Shown here: positions 44,968 through 53,946 of the stretch, piece by piece
How the letters are laid out: each line of letters begins with the position of its first letter
Position numbering within the stretch: position 1 is the first letter of the stretch
Origin: Deltaproteobacteria bacterium
GTDB taxonomy: Bacteria; Myxococcota; JADLHZ01
Length of the DNA: 64,000 nucleotides
Direction of reading: 5' to 3'
NCBI GenBank assembly: GCA_020848545.1
Contig: JADLHZ010000085.1
Location: 124,001-188,000 of the forward strand
Program-made: the position numbers and the translations under genes
The notes under the pieces: generated by a model
The model's input: only the letters and a program-made list of their open reading frames with translations
Told to the model about the DNA's origin: nothing
Database searches by the model: none

Positions 44968-46929
44968 TTATCCGCGCGGGCTGGCGCTCGCCGCAAAAGA
45001 GTCAGCGGAGAAAAACGCGCGCACGTCATCGAGCGACGCCGTCTTCGGCGCCGGCGGCAGCGCGCCGAGGAACTTTCGGCCGTACGACTTCGTGCGCAGG
45101 CGAACGTCGAGCACGGCGACGACACCGCGATCGCCCGCCGTGCGAATCAAGCGGCCGAAGCCTTGGCGCAGCGCGATGACCGCCGGGGCGAGCTGGTGCG
45201 ACGCAAACGCCGACTCCCCTTGGCGCTCGACCTCGGCGATGCGCGCGGCCAACAAGGGATCGGTCGGCGACGCGAACGGCAGCTTGTCGATGCACACGAG
45301 GCGCAGCGCGTCGCCAGGCACGTCGACGCCTTCCCAGAACGACGCCGACGCAAAGAGCACGGCTGAACCATCGCGCGCGAAGTCTTCGATCAAGACGTGC
45401 TTCGGCGCGTCGCCTTGCTTGAACACGAGATGGCCGCGCTGGCGCAGCAAAGGCGTCAACGCTTGCGCCTGGCGATCGAGCTGCGCGTGCGAGGTGAACA
45501 AGAAGAACGCGCCGCCCTTCGCCGCGTCGTTCAACGCGAGCAAGCGTTCGCTCAGCGCCTCGGCGTACGCCGGCGCGCTCGGCTCCGGAAACGTCGACGG
45601 CACGTAGACGAGCGCTTGCGTGCGATAGTCGAAGGGGGACTCGACGACGAGCTCCTCGGCCGTCTCGATGCCTAAGCGATCGCGCAGCACCGAGAAGTCG
45701 CCGCCGACGCTCAAGGTGGCCGAGGTCAAGACGATGGTCGAGCCGTCGTCGAAGATCGTGTTGCGCAAGACGCCGCCGACGTCGAGCGGCAGCGCGCGGA
45801 TCTGCCGCGAGCGCGAGCGCTGCTCGATCATCCGCGCGAAGGGCATCGCGTCATCGGCGTCGGGCGCGAACACGAACGCGACTTCACGCGCCAGCTTCTC
45901 TGCGCGCATCGCCAGCGCATCCCACGCCGGCCCGCGGGCGCCGTCCTCGATCGCTTTGGCGAGGCCGGAAAACGCCTGCGCCACGTCGTTCGCGGCCTCC
46001 TTCATCGGCTCGCGCGCCTTCGGCAACGCCCGCGACGAACCGGGCGCGTCGCCGATCTCGTGAAAGAGCCGGCCGAGCGCCATCGGCGTCTCGGCGAGCG
46101 CCGCGCGGATCAGAGGCTCGCCGGGCACGAGCTCGTCGTCGAGCGCCTGCAGGACGTCCTTCGTCAGCTCGCCGGCGCGGGTCTCGCTGAACGAGACGCC
46201 GAAGTGATCGGTCACCGCTTCTTCCAGCGCGTGCGCTTCGTCGAAGATCACGACGTCGTAGGCCGGGAGCACCGTCGTCTCCACGTTCGGCTGCTGGCGG
46301 AGCGCGAGGTCGGCGAAGAATAGGTAGTGGTTGACGACGACGATCTCGGCAGCGCTGGCCGCTTGGCGCGCGCGCGTCACGAAGCACGCGTCGTAGCGCG
46401 GGCAGCGCGGCCCGAGGCAAATATCACTGCGTGCATCGAGCTCGCGCCACGGCATGTAGTCGTCAGGCAGCGTGCGCAGCTCGGCGCGATCACCGGTCGT
46501 CGTCGTCGCCGACCACTCCGCGATCTCGTCGAGTGTCTCGTTCTTGCCGCGAAAGCGCAGGCTCGGCTGGCGCGCCACGCGATCCAAACGGTGCAGGCAC
46601 AAGTAGTTCTGCCGGCCCTTCAGCACGCTGATCCGCGCGTTGACGCCGAGGGCCTCGCAGAGCCGCGGCAAGTCGCGCTGCGCGATCTGATCCTGCAAGT
46701 TCTTCGTGGCCGTCGAGATGATCACACGCTTGCCGCTCAAGATCGCCGGCACGCAATAGGCGAAGGTCTTGCCGGTGCCGGTGCCGGCCTCGGCGAGCAA
46801 GATCGATCGCCGCGCGATGGCGCTGGCCACGGCCTCGGCCATCTGCCGCTGCCCGTCGCGCACCTCGTAGCCCTTGAGCCGCGCTTCGAGCACCCCGCCC
46901 GGCGCGAAGACTTCGCTCGTGCCCAACAT
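44968..46929 (-). CDS. dinG: DinG/YoaA-type Fe-S superfamily 2 helicase
   Basis: 653 residues from ATG 46929. Walker A EAGTGTGKT (near residues 47-55), DEAH box at 230-233, and the C-terminal helicase motifs FASASFWEGVDVPG and QGFGRLIRT. Four Cys (111, 171, 176, 182) sit between motifs Ia and II in the XPD pattern and should hold a 4Fe-4S cluster. There is no exonuclease domain, so it is closer to YoaA/E. coli DinG than to the Gram-positive form. It unwinds DNA during repair or replication-fork problems. It begins within the stop of the M50-like gene (TGATG). Confidence 0.93.
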   Translation of the reverse strand: MLGTSEVFAPGGVLEARLKGYEVRDGQRQMAEAVASAIARRSILLAEAGTGTGKTFAYCVPAILSGKRVIISTATKNLQDQIAQRDLPRLCEALGVNARISVLKGRQNYLCLHRLDRVARQPSLRFRGKNETLDEIAEWSATTTTGDRAELRTLPDDYMPWRELDARSDICLGPRCPRYDACFVTRARQAASAAEIVVVNHYLFFADLALRQQPNVETTVLPAYDVVIFDEAHALEEAVTDHFGVSFSETRAGELTKDVLQALDDELVPGEPLIRAALAETPMALGRLFHEIGDAPGSSRALPKAREPMKEAANDVAQAFSGLAKAIEDGARGPAWDALAMRAEKLAREVAFVFAPDADDAMPFARMIEQRSRSRQIRALPLDVGGVLRNTIFDDGSTIVLTSATLSVGGDFSVLRDRLGIETAEELVVESPFDYRTQALVYVPSTFPEPSAPAYAEALSERLLALNDAAKGGAFFLFTSHAQLDRQAQALTPLLRQRGHLVFKQGDAPKHVLIEDFARDGSAVLFASASFWEGVDVPGDALRLVCIDKLPFASPTDPLLAARIAEVERQGESAFASHQLAPAVIALRQGFGRLIRTAGDRGVVAVLDVRLRTKSYGRKFLGALPPAPKTASLDDVRAFFSADSFAASASPRG

Positions 46930-47780
46930 CAATTCCCCGCAGCGGTCAGGTGGATCGAGAACGAGACGACGAGCACCGCCGCCGCGACGGCGCAGAGCGC
47001 GTAGCGCGCGCCGCCCATCGTCTCCCGGCTCTCCTGCACCGGCGGATGCCGATAGCCGAGCAAGAGCACGATGAGCACCCAGATCACCCAGAGCTGCGAC
47101 TGGAAGAACACGCCGACGGCGACGAGCATGGTCAGCGCGAGCGCCGAGACGATGGGCTGCGCCTTGCCGAACACGGCGTACGCCAAGTGGCCGCCGTCGA
47201 GCTGGCCGACCGGCACGAGCGATAGCGCCGTCACGAGCAGGCCGCTCCACGCCGCTGCCGCGAGCGGATGCCAGCGCAACCCGACGTCGAGCGCTTCCGG
47301 CTTCAACGCGTAGACCAGCCAGCGAAAGAGCAGCGGCTCCCCGAGCGGCGGCGACGACAAGCCACCGGTGTCGAGCGGCTCCGACCACATGATGCCGAGC
47401 GCCGCGAGCCCGCACGATGCGATGAAGCCGGCGAGCGGCGCCGCGATCGCGACGTCGAAGAGCACCGCGCGCGACGCCGGCAACCCCTCGGTGAAGGCAA
47501 AGTCGCCGAGCGTGCCGATCATCGTCGGCGCCGGGATCACGTGCGGCGGTGACAAGCGGACGCCGTGCGCGGCCGCGACCACGGAGCGAGCGATCGCGCG
47601 CACGCTCAACACCGCAATGACGCCCGCTGAATACGCGATGCCGTGGCGCAGAATGTTCGGCGCGCGCACGACGTCGAGCACGCTGCCGCCCTGGTCGAGC
47701 AGCGCGCCGGCGATGAGCGTCGTCAGGACCGTCAGCGCCGCCAGCGCCAGCGGGCCCAAGATCCGCGCGCGATCACCCAC
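46929..47780 (-). CDS. M50 (site-2 protease)-like membrane protein lacking the HExxH motif
   Basis: 283 residues with five or more membrane segments. The fold is that of M50/EGY-type proteases: a region ending HGVRLSPPHVIPAPTMIGTLGDF and a later VPVGQLDGGHL with Asp195. In active members HExxH stands 11 residues before HGV; the same positions here read RAIAR (61-65), so both zinc His and the catalytic Glu are missing. It may be a pseudoprotease that binds substrates or partners. It overlaps the helicase gene and the LpoA/LivK-like gene. Confidence 0.8.
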   Translation of the reverse strand: MGDRARILGPLALAALTVLTTLIAGALLDQGGSVLDVVRAPNILRHGIAYSAGVIAVLSVRAIARSVVAAAHGVRLSPPHVIPAPTMIGTLGDFAFTEGLPASRAVLFDVAIAAPLAGFIASCGLAALGIMWSEPLDTGGLSSPPLGEPLLFRWLVYALKPEALDVGLRWHPLAAAAWSGLLVTALSLVPVGQLDGGHLAYAVFGKAQPIVSALALTMLVAVGVFFQSQLWVIWVLIVLLLGYRHPPVQESRETMGGARYALCAVAAAVLVVSFSIHLTAAGN

Positions 47781-49743
47781 GATCGGGCTTTTCTGGCGGC
47801 TCGAACTTCACGATCTGCCCCTTCTCGATCGTCAGGTAGTAGAGCTCGCGTTCGGCTTCGCCATCGGCGTCGAAGTGGATCTTGCCGGTGACGCCGGCGA
47901 AGTCCTTCGTCTCGGCGAGCAGCTTGCGCAGCGCCGCGCGGCCGCTCGGGTTCTTGTTCAACGCGTCGCGCAGCACCGCCGCCGCGTCATAGGCCTGCGC
48001 GTCGGGCAGCGCCGGCTCGCGCCGCTCCTTCTCGAGAAACGCCTTCACGAACTTCTGCACGCGCGGCTCGGGATCCTGCGCGAAGAAGCCGTCGACGAAC
48101 ACCGCCCCCTCGACGAACTTCTGGCCGCGCTCGGCGGTCTGCGGCGAGTTCCACATGTTCGATCCGAGCAGGCGCACGGGCGTGATGTCTTTGCGGCCGG
48201 TCGTCTTCTGAATGCGACGTAGCTCCTCCGAGCTCGTCGACGTCACGATGTCTTCGAACGCGAGCGCCGGTGCGATCATGCCGACTTGCTTGGCGTTCGC
48301 CGGGACAAAGATCGCGTCGAAGTCGGTGATCGGCGGCAGCGTCTTTTGCAGCGCTTCGATCGCCTTCGAGCGCTTGATGCCGGTGAGCTTCTGCTCGTTG
48401 ATCTCGCGCAGCGCCGTGAACCAATCGCTGCGCGCCTCCTTGTAGTAGCGGCCGACCAGCTTCTGCACCGGCGTCATGAACGTGGTCTGATCGTACGCGA
48501 AGGTCTCGACGGCGCGCACCTCGCCGTTCTTCGCCTCGACCTCGTCCCAGAACAAGTCGGCCATCTCGGTGCCGAGCGGCACGTTCGGGTAGAAGATCGC
48601 GAACTTCTTGAAGCCGAGCACCTCGAACGCGAGCTTGGCGATCGCGGCCGCCTGCTGCTTCGGCGTCAGGCACAGCCGGAAGATGCTCTGGCCGATCTGC
48701 GGGATGCCGTCGCGGCGACTCAGGTTGATCATCGGCACGCCGTACGACTCGGCGCGCACCGCCGCGGCCAGCGATTCCTCGGCGAACAAGGGCCCGATGA
48801 TCGCGATGACGTGCTGCTCGCCGGCGAGCTCGTCGACGGCGCGCTGCGCTTTGTCGGCGTCGCCTTCGGAGTCGCGCACCACGAGCTCGATGCCGGAGCC
48901 GGCGCCGTCGCCTTCGATGCCGAGCGCGAGCTTGATCGCCGTCAACGCGCTTTGGCCGAACTGCTTCTTGTCGCCGGTGAGCGGCAAGAGCACGCCCACG
49001 GTCTTACCTTTGACCGTCTCGATCTCGGTCAGGCGCTTCAACAGCCCCTGCGCCATCTCTTGGTACTTGCCGGCGCCGACCTTCGCGGCATCGTCTTTGG
49101 CCTTGTCGAAGTCGCCGATGTGCAGCGCGATCTTCGCCGAGCGCAGGCGCAAGGCGTCGACCGCGAACGCGATCGGCCCGGGCTCTTTCAGCAAGCGATC
49201 GAGGTCCTGCGCCGAGAGATCGTGATCGATCGCTTGCAGCACGCGCGCTTCGATCGCTTGGCGCTCCTTCGGATCGCTCGTCTGCTCGAGCTTCACCGCG
49301 AGCGCTTCGATGACGCCGCCGCCGTCGCCGACCTTTTCGGCCGCGCTGAGCAAGTCATCGGCCGCTTTGACCCGCTCTGTGCCTTCGGACTCACGCAGCA
49401 CCGTCTTCAACATCTCGGCGGCGTCGCGATAGGCGCCGAGCATCAACGCCGCCGTCGCGAAGCCCCGCCGCGAGGGCTTGGCGAGCGCAGAGGTCGGCGC
49501 CTTCAAGAGCACTTCGGCGAACGCCTTCTTCGCGGTGGCCCAGTCCTTCTCTTTGAGCGCGGCCTCGCCTTGCTCGTAGTAGGCCTGCGCCGCGGTCGGA
49601 TCGATCGTGTCTTTGACCGGCTTCTCTTGGCCATCGACGACCACCGTCGGCTGCGAAGCTGGCGCGCAATCCGCGCACGCGATGAGGCTGACGACGGCGA
49701 AGAGCACGCCGCCTTGAAAACGCGAACGCTGCGCAAAGATCAT
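47773..49743 (-). CDS. LpoA/LivK-like periplasmic-binding lipoprotein
   Basis: 656 residues from ATG 49743. A leader ends in LIAC, a probable lipobox. Residues 45-260 are TPR-like helices (AYYEQGEAALKEKDWATAKKAFAEVLLKAP). From about 270 a type I periplasmic binding fold begins (KTVGVLLPLTGDKKQFGQSALTAIKLAL, IAIIGPLFAEESLAAA, FDAIFVPANAKQVGMIAPAL). The order TPR then binding fold is that of LpoA-type penicillin-binding-protein activators. It may regulate peptidoglycan synthesis from the outer membrane, or bind a ligand. It overlaps yacG by 4 bases. Confidence 0.8.
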   Translation of the reverse strand: MIFAQRSRFQGGVLFAVVSLIACADCAPASQPTVVVDGQEKPVKDTIDPTAAQAYYEQGEAALKEKDWATAKKAFAEVLLKAPTSALAKPSRRGFATAALMLGAYRDAAEMLKTVLRESEGTERVKAADDLLSAAEKVGDGGGVIEALAVKLEQTSDPKERQAIEARVLQAIDHDLSAQDLDRLLKEPGPIAFAVDALRLRSAKIALHIGDFDKAKDDAAKVGAGKYQEMAQGLLKRLTEIETVKGKTVGVLLPLTGDKKQFGQSALTAIKLALGIEGDGAGSGIELVVRDSEGDADKAQRAVDELAGEQHVIAIIGPLFAEESLAAAVRAESYGVPMINLSRRDGIPQIGQSIFRLCLTPKQQAAAIAKLAFEVLGFKKFAIFYPNVPLGTEMADLFWDEVEAKNGEVRAVETFAYDQTTFMTPVQKLVGRYYKEARSDWFTALREINEQKLTGIKRSKAIEALQKTLPPITDFDAIFVPANAKQVGMIAPALAFEDIVTSTSSEELRRIQKTTGRKDITPVRLLGSNMWNSPQTAERGQKFVEGAVFVDGFFAQDPEPRVQKFVKAFLEKERREPALPDAQAYDAAAVLRDALNKNPSGRAALRKLLAETKDFAGVTGKIHFDADGEAERELYYLTIEKGQIVKFEPPEKPDRG

Positions 49744-49943
49744 GTCTCGTCCTCCAGATCGCTGCGATCCCGCTGTTGTTCGATCGCGTCGTCCGCCGGC
49801 GTGCTCGACGGCACCCGGTAGCGCTCGCTCATCCACTCGCCGAGATCGATCAGCTTACAACGCGAAGAGCAAAACGGCATCAAGCGCTTGCGCTCTTCAT
49901 CGTCGGCGTAGATCTGCGGCTTTTGACAGATCGGGCAGGGCAT
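49740..49943 (-). CDS. yacG: Zinc protein YacG
   Basis: 67 residues, the usual length. Cys3, Cys6, Cys25 and Cys29 (CPIC and FCSSRC) bind zinc, followed by LIDLGEWMSERYRVP, the family signature. YacG binds GyrB and inhibits DNA gyrase in E. coli. It is the first gene of the overlapping minus-strand block with the LpoA-like, M50-like and dinG genes. Confidence 0.93.
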   Translation of the reverse strand: MPCPICQKPQIYADDEERKRLMPFCSSRCKLIDLGEWMSERYRVPSSTPADDAIEQQRDRSDLEDET

Positions 49944-50046
49944 CGCCTCGCAGGACTAGCCGACACCGGAGCACGCTGCAAAGGCTTGGATTGGCGATAT
50001 TGACCCGTGCCGGACCCGGCACTATGCCCGCCCCGGAGCAATACCC

Positions 50047-51417
50047 ATGCTTCCCGACACATTCTGGACCCTCGCGCGCCGTTACATCGCGATGGATACG
50101 TCCGTGCAAAACGGCAACGCCGCCGTCGAGGCCTTCGTCTCCGAGGCGATGGCCACGCTCGCGCTGAAGCCGAAGATCACGGTGCAGCGCGGCGAGCATG
50201 CGGGGAAGCTGCAGGTGAACGTGCTCGCGTCGTTCGGCCCTTCGGGCGACGGCGGCCTCTTGCTGGTCACCCACTCGGACACCGTGCCGCCGGGGCCGCT
50301 CGAGCGCTGGACCAAGGGCCCGCCGCACACGCTGACGAGAGATGGCGACACCGTCATCGGCCTCGGCGTCGCCGACGTGAAGCTCGACTATCTCTGTAAG
50401 GCGCTCGCGCTCGCGTCTTTGGATCTCAGCGCGCTGAAAAAGCCGGTGCATCTGCTCGCGACGCACAGCGAAGAAGTGGGGCTCGTCGGCGCGAAGGCCT
50501 TCGTTGCCGCCGATCTTTGCAGGCCAGAGTGGGCGCTCTGCGGCGAGCCGTCGGAGCTCATCCCGTGCCACGCGCACAAGGGCTACGCGGTGAGCAAGGT
50601 GACGGTCCGCGTGCAAACCACCGCGGCGATCGCCGCGACGCACCGCATCGAGATCACGGGCAAGGCTGCCCACTCGTCGACCCCTCACCTCGGCGTCAAC
50701 GCGATCGATCGCTTGGCGGCGTGGATCGCGAGCGATCCGACGCTGCAGCTCACGTGGGTGCGCGGCGGCTCGAGCCCGAACACGGTGCCGGCGAGCGCGC
50801 AGGCCTTCGTCCGCGGCGCGAGCGGCGCGCACCCGGTCGAGAGCCATGTATCGGAATTGCTACATGAAGAGCGCGGCGTCGATCTGCGGCCGGCCTTCGA
50901 CGCGCTCGTTTCGCTGTGGAGCGACTGGCAAGCGCTCGCGCAGGCGTTCGAACCGACGAGCGACGCGGAGTTCGATCCCGCGCGCGTCGTCTGTAACTTC
51001 GGCATGCTCGCGAGCGACGACGGCGCGTTGACCGCCACCTTCGACGCGCGGCTGCTGCCGGTGCACGATCCGATGGAGCTGCACGCGCGCTTCGCCGAGA
51101 AGGTGGCGCTCGTGAAAGGCGCCGAAGCCAGCATAGAGCGCGCGGCGCCCGGCATGAAGAGCGCGACCGATTCGCCTTTGCTCCAGGCGTTGAGCGCGTG
51201 CGTGCGCGAGCTCGGCATGCCGGAGAAAGCCCAGCCGAGAGCGAAGGCCACCTCGACCGAGGCCGGCGTCTTCGCGCGCAAGGGCATCAACGCCGCCGTC
51301 TTCGGTCCGGGCGTCAGCGTGCAAAACGCGCACACGCCGAACGAGTGGAACCGCGTCACAGATCTCGAGCGCGCCGTGCAGGTCTACACGCGCCTCATCA
51401 GAAAGTTGTGTGCCTGA
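50047..51417 (+). CDS. M20 family metallo-deacylase
   Basis: 456 residues. Zinc-site motifs are THSDTVPP (in place of HxDVVP) and ATHSEEVG, with GEPSEL after them. A dimerisation insert lies around IEITGKAAHSSTPHLGVNAI. The family includes ArgE, DapE and carboxypeptidases. It is encoded directly before astA and astD, so a role in removing the succinyl group, as AstE does, or in recycling acylated intermediates is plausible (inference). It is longer than ArgE/DapE (about 375-385). The stop lies two bases before the preferred AstA start. Confidence 0.83.
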   Translation: MLPDTFWTLARRYIAMDTSVQNGNAAVEAFVSEAMATLALKPKITVQRGEHAGKLQVNVLASFGPSGDGGLLLVTHSDTVPPGPLERWTKGPPHTLTRDGDTVIGLGVADVKLDYLCKALALASLDLSALKKPVHLLATHSEEVGLVGAKAFVAADLCRPEWALCGEPSELIPCHAHKGYAVSKVTVRVQTTAAIAATHRIEITGKAAHSSTPHLGVNAIDRLAAWIASDPTLQLTWVRGGSSPNTVPASAQAFVRGASGAHPVESHVSELLHEERGVDLRPAFDALVSLWSDWQALAQAFEPTSDAEFDPARVVCNFGMLASDDGALTATFDARLLPVHDPMELHARFAEKVALVKGAEASIERAAPGMKSATDSPLLQALSACVRELGMPEKAQPRAKATSTEAGVFARKGINAAVFGPGVSVQNAHTPNEWNRVTDLERAVQVYTRLIRKLCA

Positions 51418-51418
51418 C

Positions 51419-52486
51419 ATGTTCATCATCCGCGACGCACGTAGGAGCGACTTGAAGGGCCTCCGCCGGCTTGCGGAGATGCTCAACACCGTCAACCTGC
51501 CGAACGAAAAAGCCGCGCTCGAAGAAGTGCTCGACGTCGCCGCGCGATCCTTCGCCGGCTCGATCGAGAGCGCGCGCGATCGCCAGTACCTCTTCGTCGC
51601 CGAAGACACCGCCGAGAAGCAGCTCGTCGGCACCTCGATGATCTTGGCGCAGCACGGCACGCGCGAGTCGCCGCACCTCTACTTCGAGGTCATCGAGGAT
51701 CAGCGCTACAGCTCCACCCTCGACAAACACTTTCGCCACTTGATCCTGCGCCTCGGCCGCGACTTCGACGGCCCCACCGAGATCGGCGGCTTGATCCTGG
51801 ATCCGGCGCTGCGCACCGGCACCGGCGCGAGCCGCCTGCGCCTCGGCAAGCAGCTCTCCTACGTGCGCTTCTTGTTCATCGCCATTCACCGGCGCTTCTT
51901 CAGGAAGCGCTTGCTCGCCGAGCTGTTGCCGCCGCTGCTCCCGGACGGAAAGAGCGAGCTCTGGGAGCACCTCGGGCGCCACTTCACCGGCCTCGACTAC
52001 ACCGAGGCCGATCACGTCTCGCGCAAGAACAAGGAGTTCATCACCAGCCTGTTTCCGCACGGCGAGATCCACGCCTCGCTCCTCCCCGAGCACGTGCAGC
52101 AGCTCATCGGCGAAGTGGGGCCGACGACGCTCGGCGTGAAGAAGATGCTCGTCGACATCGGCTTCGAGTACTCGCACAAGATCGACCCCTTCGACGGCGG
52201 GCCGCACTTCGAGGCCGACGTCAACAACGTGACGCTCTTGCAACAAGTGAAGTGGGTGCCGTTCGTGGCGGTCGACGACGAGGACGCGCCGCAGGAGATC
52301 TCCCACCTCGCCGCGGTCAGCGATCCGAAGGGCCGCCACAAGTTCACCGCCGTCGGCTGCGCCGCGCGCTTCGACCTGCAAGGGCGCGCCGAGTTGCCAA
52401 AGAGCGTCATCAAGGCGTTGGGCGTCTCGGCGCGCAAGAAGGTCTACATCCTGCCGCTCGACGCGCCGCCGCCGAAGGAGTCGTGA
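51419..52486 (+). CDS. astA: Arginine N-succinyltransferase
   Basis: 355 residues from ATG 51419; GTG 51410 would add three residues and overlap the M20 gene. AstA hallmarks are FIIRDARRSDLKGLRRLAEM, LVGTSMILAQHGTRESPHLYFEV, FDGPTEIGGLILDP, and LLPDGKSELWEHLGRHFTGLDYTEAD. It transfers succinyl from succinyl-CoA to arginine, the first step of ammonia-yielding arginine breakdown (AST pathway). Here it is followed by astD with a one-base overlap. astB and astC are not in the window. Confidence 0.93.
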   Translation: MFIIRDARRSDLKGLRRLAEMLNTVNLPNEKAALEEVLDVAARSFAGSIESARDRQYLFVAEDTAEKQLVGTSMILAQHGTRESPHLYFEVIEDQRYSSTLDKHFRHLILRLGRDFDGPTEIGGLILDPALRTGTGASRLRLGKQLSYVRFLFIAIHRRFFRKRLLAELLPPLLPDGKSELWEHLGRHFTGLDYTEADHVSRKNKEFITSLFPHGEIHASLLPEHVQQLIGEVGPTTLGVKKMLVDIGFEYSHKIDPFDGGPHFEADVNNVTLLQQVKWVPFVAVDDEDAPQEISHLAAVSDPKGRHKFTAVGCAARFDLQGRAELPKSVIKALGVSARKKVYILPLDAPPPKES

Positions 52487-53946
52487 TGGAAGCGAAGGGC
52501 AACTTCATCGATGGCGCGTGGAAGAAGGTGAGCGCGCCGACCGGCCGCGTCGTCTCCAAGAATCCCGCAAAGCCGAGCGAGATCCTGTGGCAGCAAGACG
52601 TGAGCAAGGCCGCCGTCGACGACGCCGTCGCTGCCGCGCGTGCAGCGTTTCCTTCGTGGCGCAAGCTCTCCTTGGATGATCGCGCGGCGCTGCTCACGAA
52701 GCTCAAGGACGCGATCGATCGCGCTTCGATCATGCTCGCCGAAGCGATCGCGCGCGAAGCCGGAAAGGCGCTGTGGGAGGCGAAGAGCGAGATCACGGCG
52801 CTGAAGGGCAAGATCGACATCACGCTCGCCGACGCACGCAAAGACATCGAGCGCACGCGCGTCGACGCATCGAGCATGCTCACCTTTCATCCGCACGGTG
52901 TCATGGCCGTCCTCGGGCCGTTCAACTTTCCGCTCTCGTTGTCGCATGGCCACATCGTGCCGGCGCTGCTCGCAGGCAACACCGTGGTGTTGAAGCCGAG
53001 CGAGCTGACGCCGATGGTCGCGCAGCTCTACACCGAGCTCTTCGTCGCCGCCGGCTTCCCGAGCGGTGTATTCAATTTATTACATGGCGGCGGCGACGTG
53101 GGCGCGGCGTTGGCCACGCATCCCGACGTGCGCGGCGTGCTCTTCACCGGCAGCTACGACGTTGGCCGGGCGATCACGTTGGCGAACATCGATCAACCGC
53201 AGAAGATCCTGGCGCTGGAAATGGGCGGCAAGAACGCGAGCATCGTCTTCGGCGACGCCGGCTTCGATGCGGCGCTCTACGAGACCGTGTTCAGCGCCTT
53301 CGTCACGACCGGCCAGCGCTGCACCGCGACGTCGCGGCTCATCGTGCTCGACGGCGTGTTCGATCGCTTCGTCGATCGCTTCATCGCGGCGGCCAAAGCG
53401 CTCGTCGTCGGGGATCCGTTCGGCGAGAAGACCTTCATGGGCCCGCTCGTGGCCGAGAAGTCGCTGCAGAAGTTCATGGCCGCCACGGCCGCGTTGGATC
53501 GCAGCAGCAAGACCCTGGTCACGACGAAGCGCATCGGCGAGGGCTACCTCGTCACGCCGCACGTCGTGCTCGTGGAGGATCCTGCGGCGCCGGCGCTGCA
53601 GGAGGAGATCTTCGGGCCGTCGGTCGCCATCTACCGCGCGCGCGACGAAGAGCACGCGATGCAGCTCGCGAACGACACGCCCTTCGGCCTCGCCTTGAGC
53701 GTCTTCACGGCCGACGAAGCGCGCTTCGAACGCTGCCTCGACGCGAGCCGCGCCGGCATCGTCAATTGGAACAAGGGCACCGTCGGCGCCACCGGCAAGC
53801 TCCCCTTCGGCGGCGTGGGCAAGAGCGGCAACTTCCGCCCGGCCGGAAACTTCTCGGTGCGCTACTGCACCTATCCCGTCGCCACCGTCAGCGCCCCGGC
53901 GACCGCCGCGCCTCCCGCGTTGCCGCCGGGCATGACGCTGCCGTGA
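52486..53946 (+). CDS. astD: N-succinylglutamate 5-semialdehyde dehydrogenase
   Basis: 486 residues from ATG 52486, with GAAGGAG upstream. Aldehyde dehydrogenase motifs: GPFNFPLSLSHGHIVPALLAGNTVVLKPSE, LEMGGKN (catalytic Glu), and TTGQRCTATSRL (catalytic Cys). The N-terminal FIDGAW and PNFPLSLSHGHI style match AstD closely. It oxidises succinylglutamate semialdehyde with NAD in the fourth AST step. Its TGA is overlapped by the GTG of the next gene. Confidence 0.92.
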   Translation: MEAKGNFIDGAWKKVSAPTGRVVSKNPAKPSEILWQQDVSKAAVDDAVAAARAAFPSWRKLSLDDRAALLTKLKDAIDRASIMLAEAIAREAGKALWEAKSEITALKGKIDITLADARKDIERTRVDASSMLTFHPHGVMAVLGPFNFPLSLSHGHIVPALLAGNTVVLKPSELTPMVAQLYTELFVAAGFPSGVFNLLHGGGDVGAALATHPDVRGVLFTGSYDVGRAITLANIDQPQKILALEMGGKNASIVFGDAGFDAALYETVFSAFVTTGQRCTATSRLIVLDGVFDRFVDRFIAAAKALVVGDPFGEKTFMGPLVAEKSLQKFMAATAALDRSSKTLVTTKRIGEGYLVTPHVVLVEDPAAPALQEEIFGPSVAIYRARDEEHAMQLANDTPFGLALSVFTADEARFERCLDASRAGIVNWNKGTVGATGKLPFGGVGKSGNFRPAGNFSVRYCTYPVATVSAPATAAPPALPPGMTLP

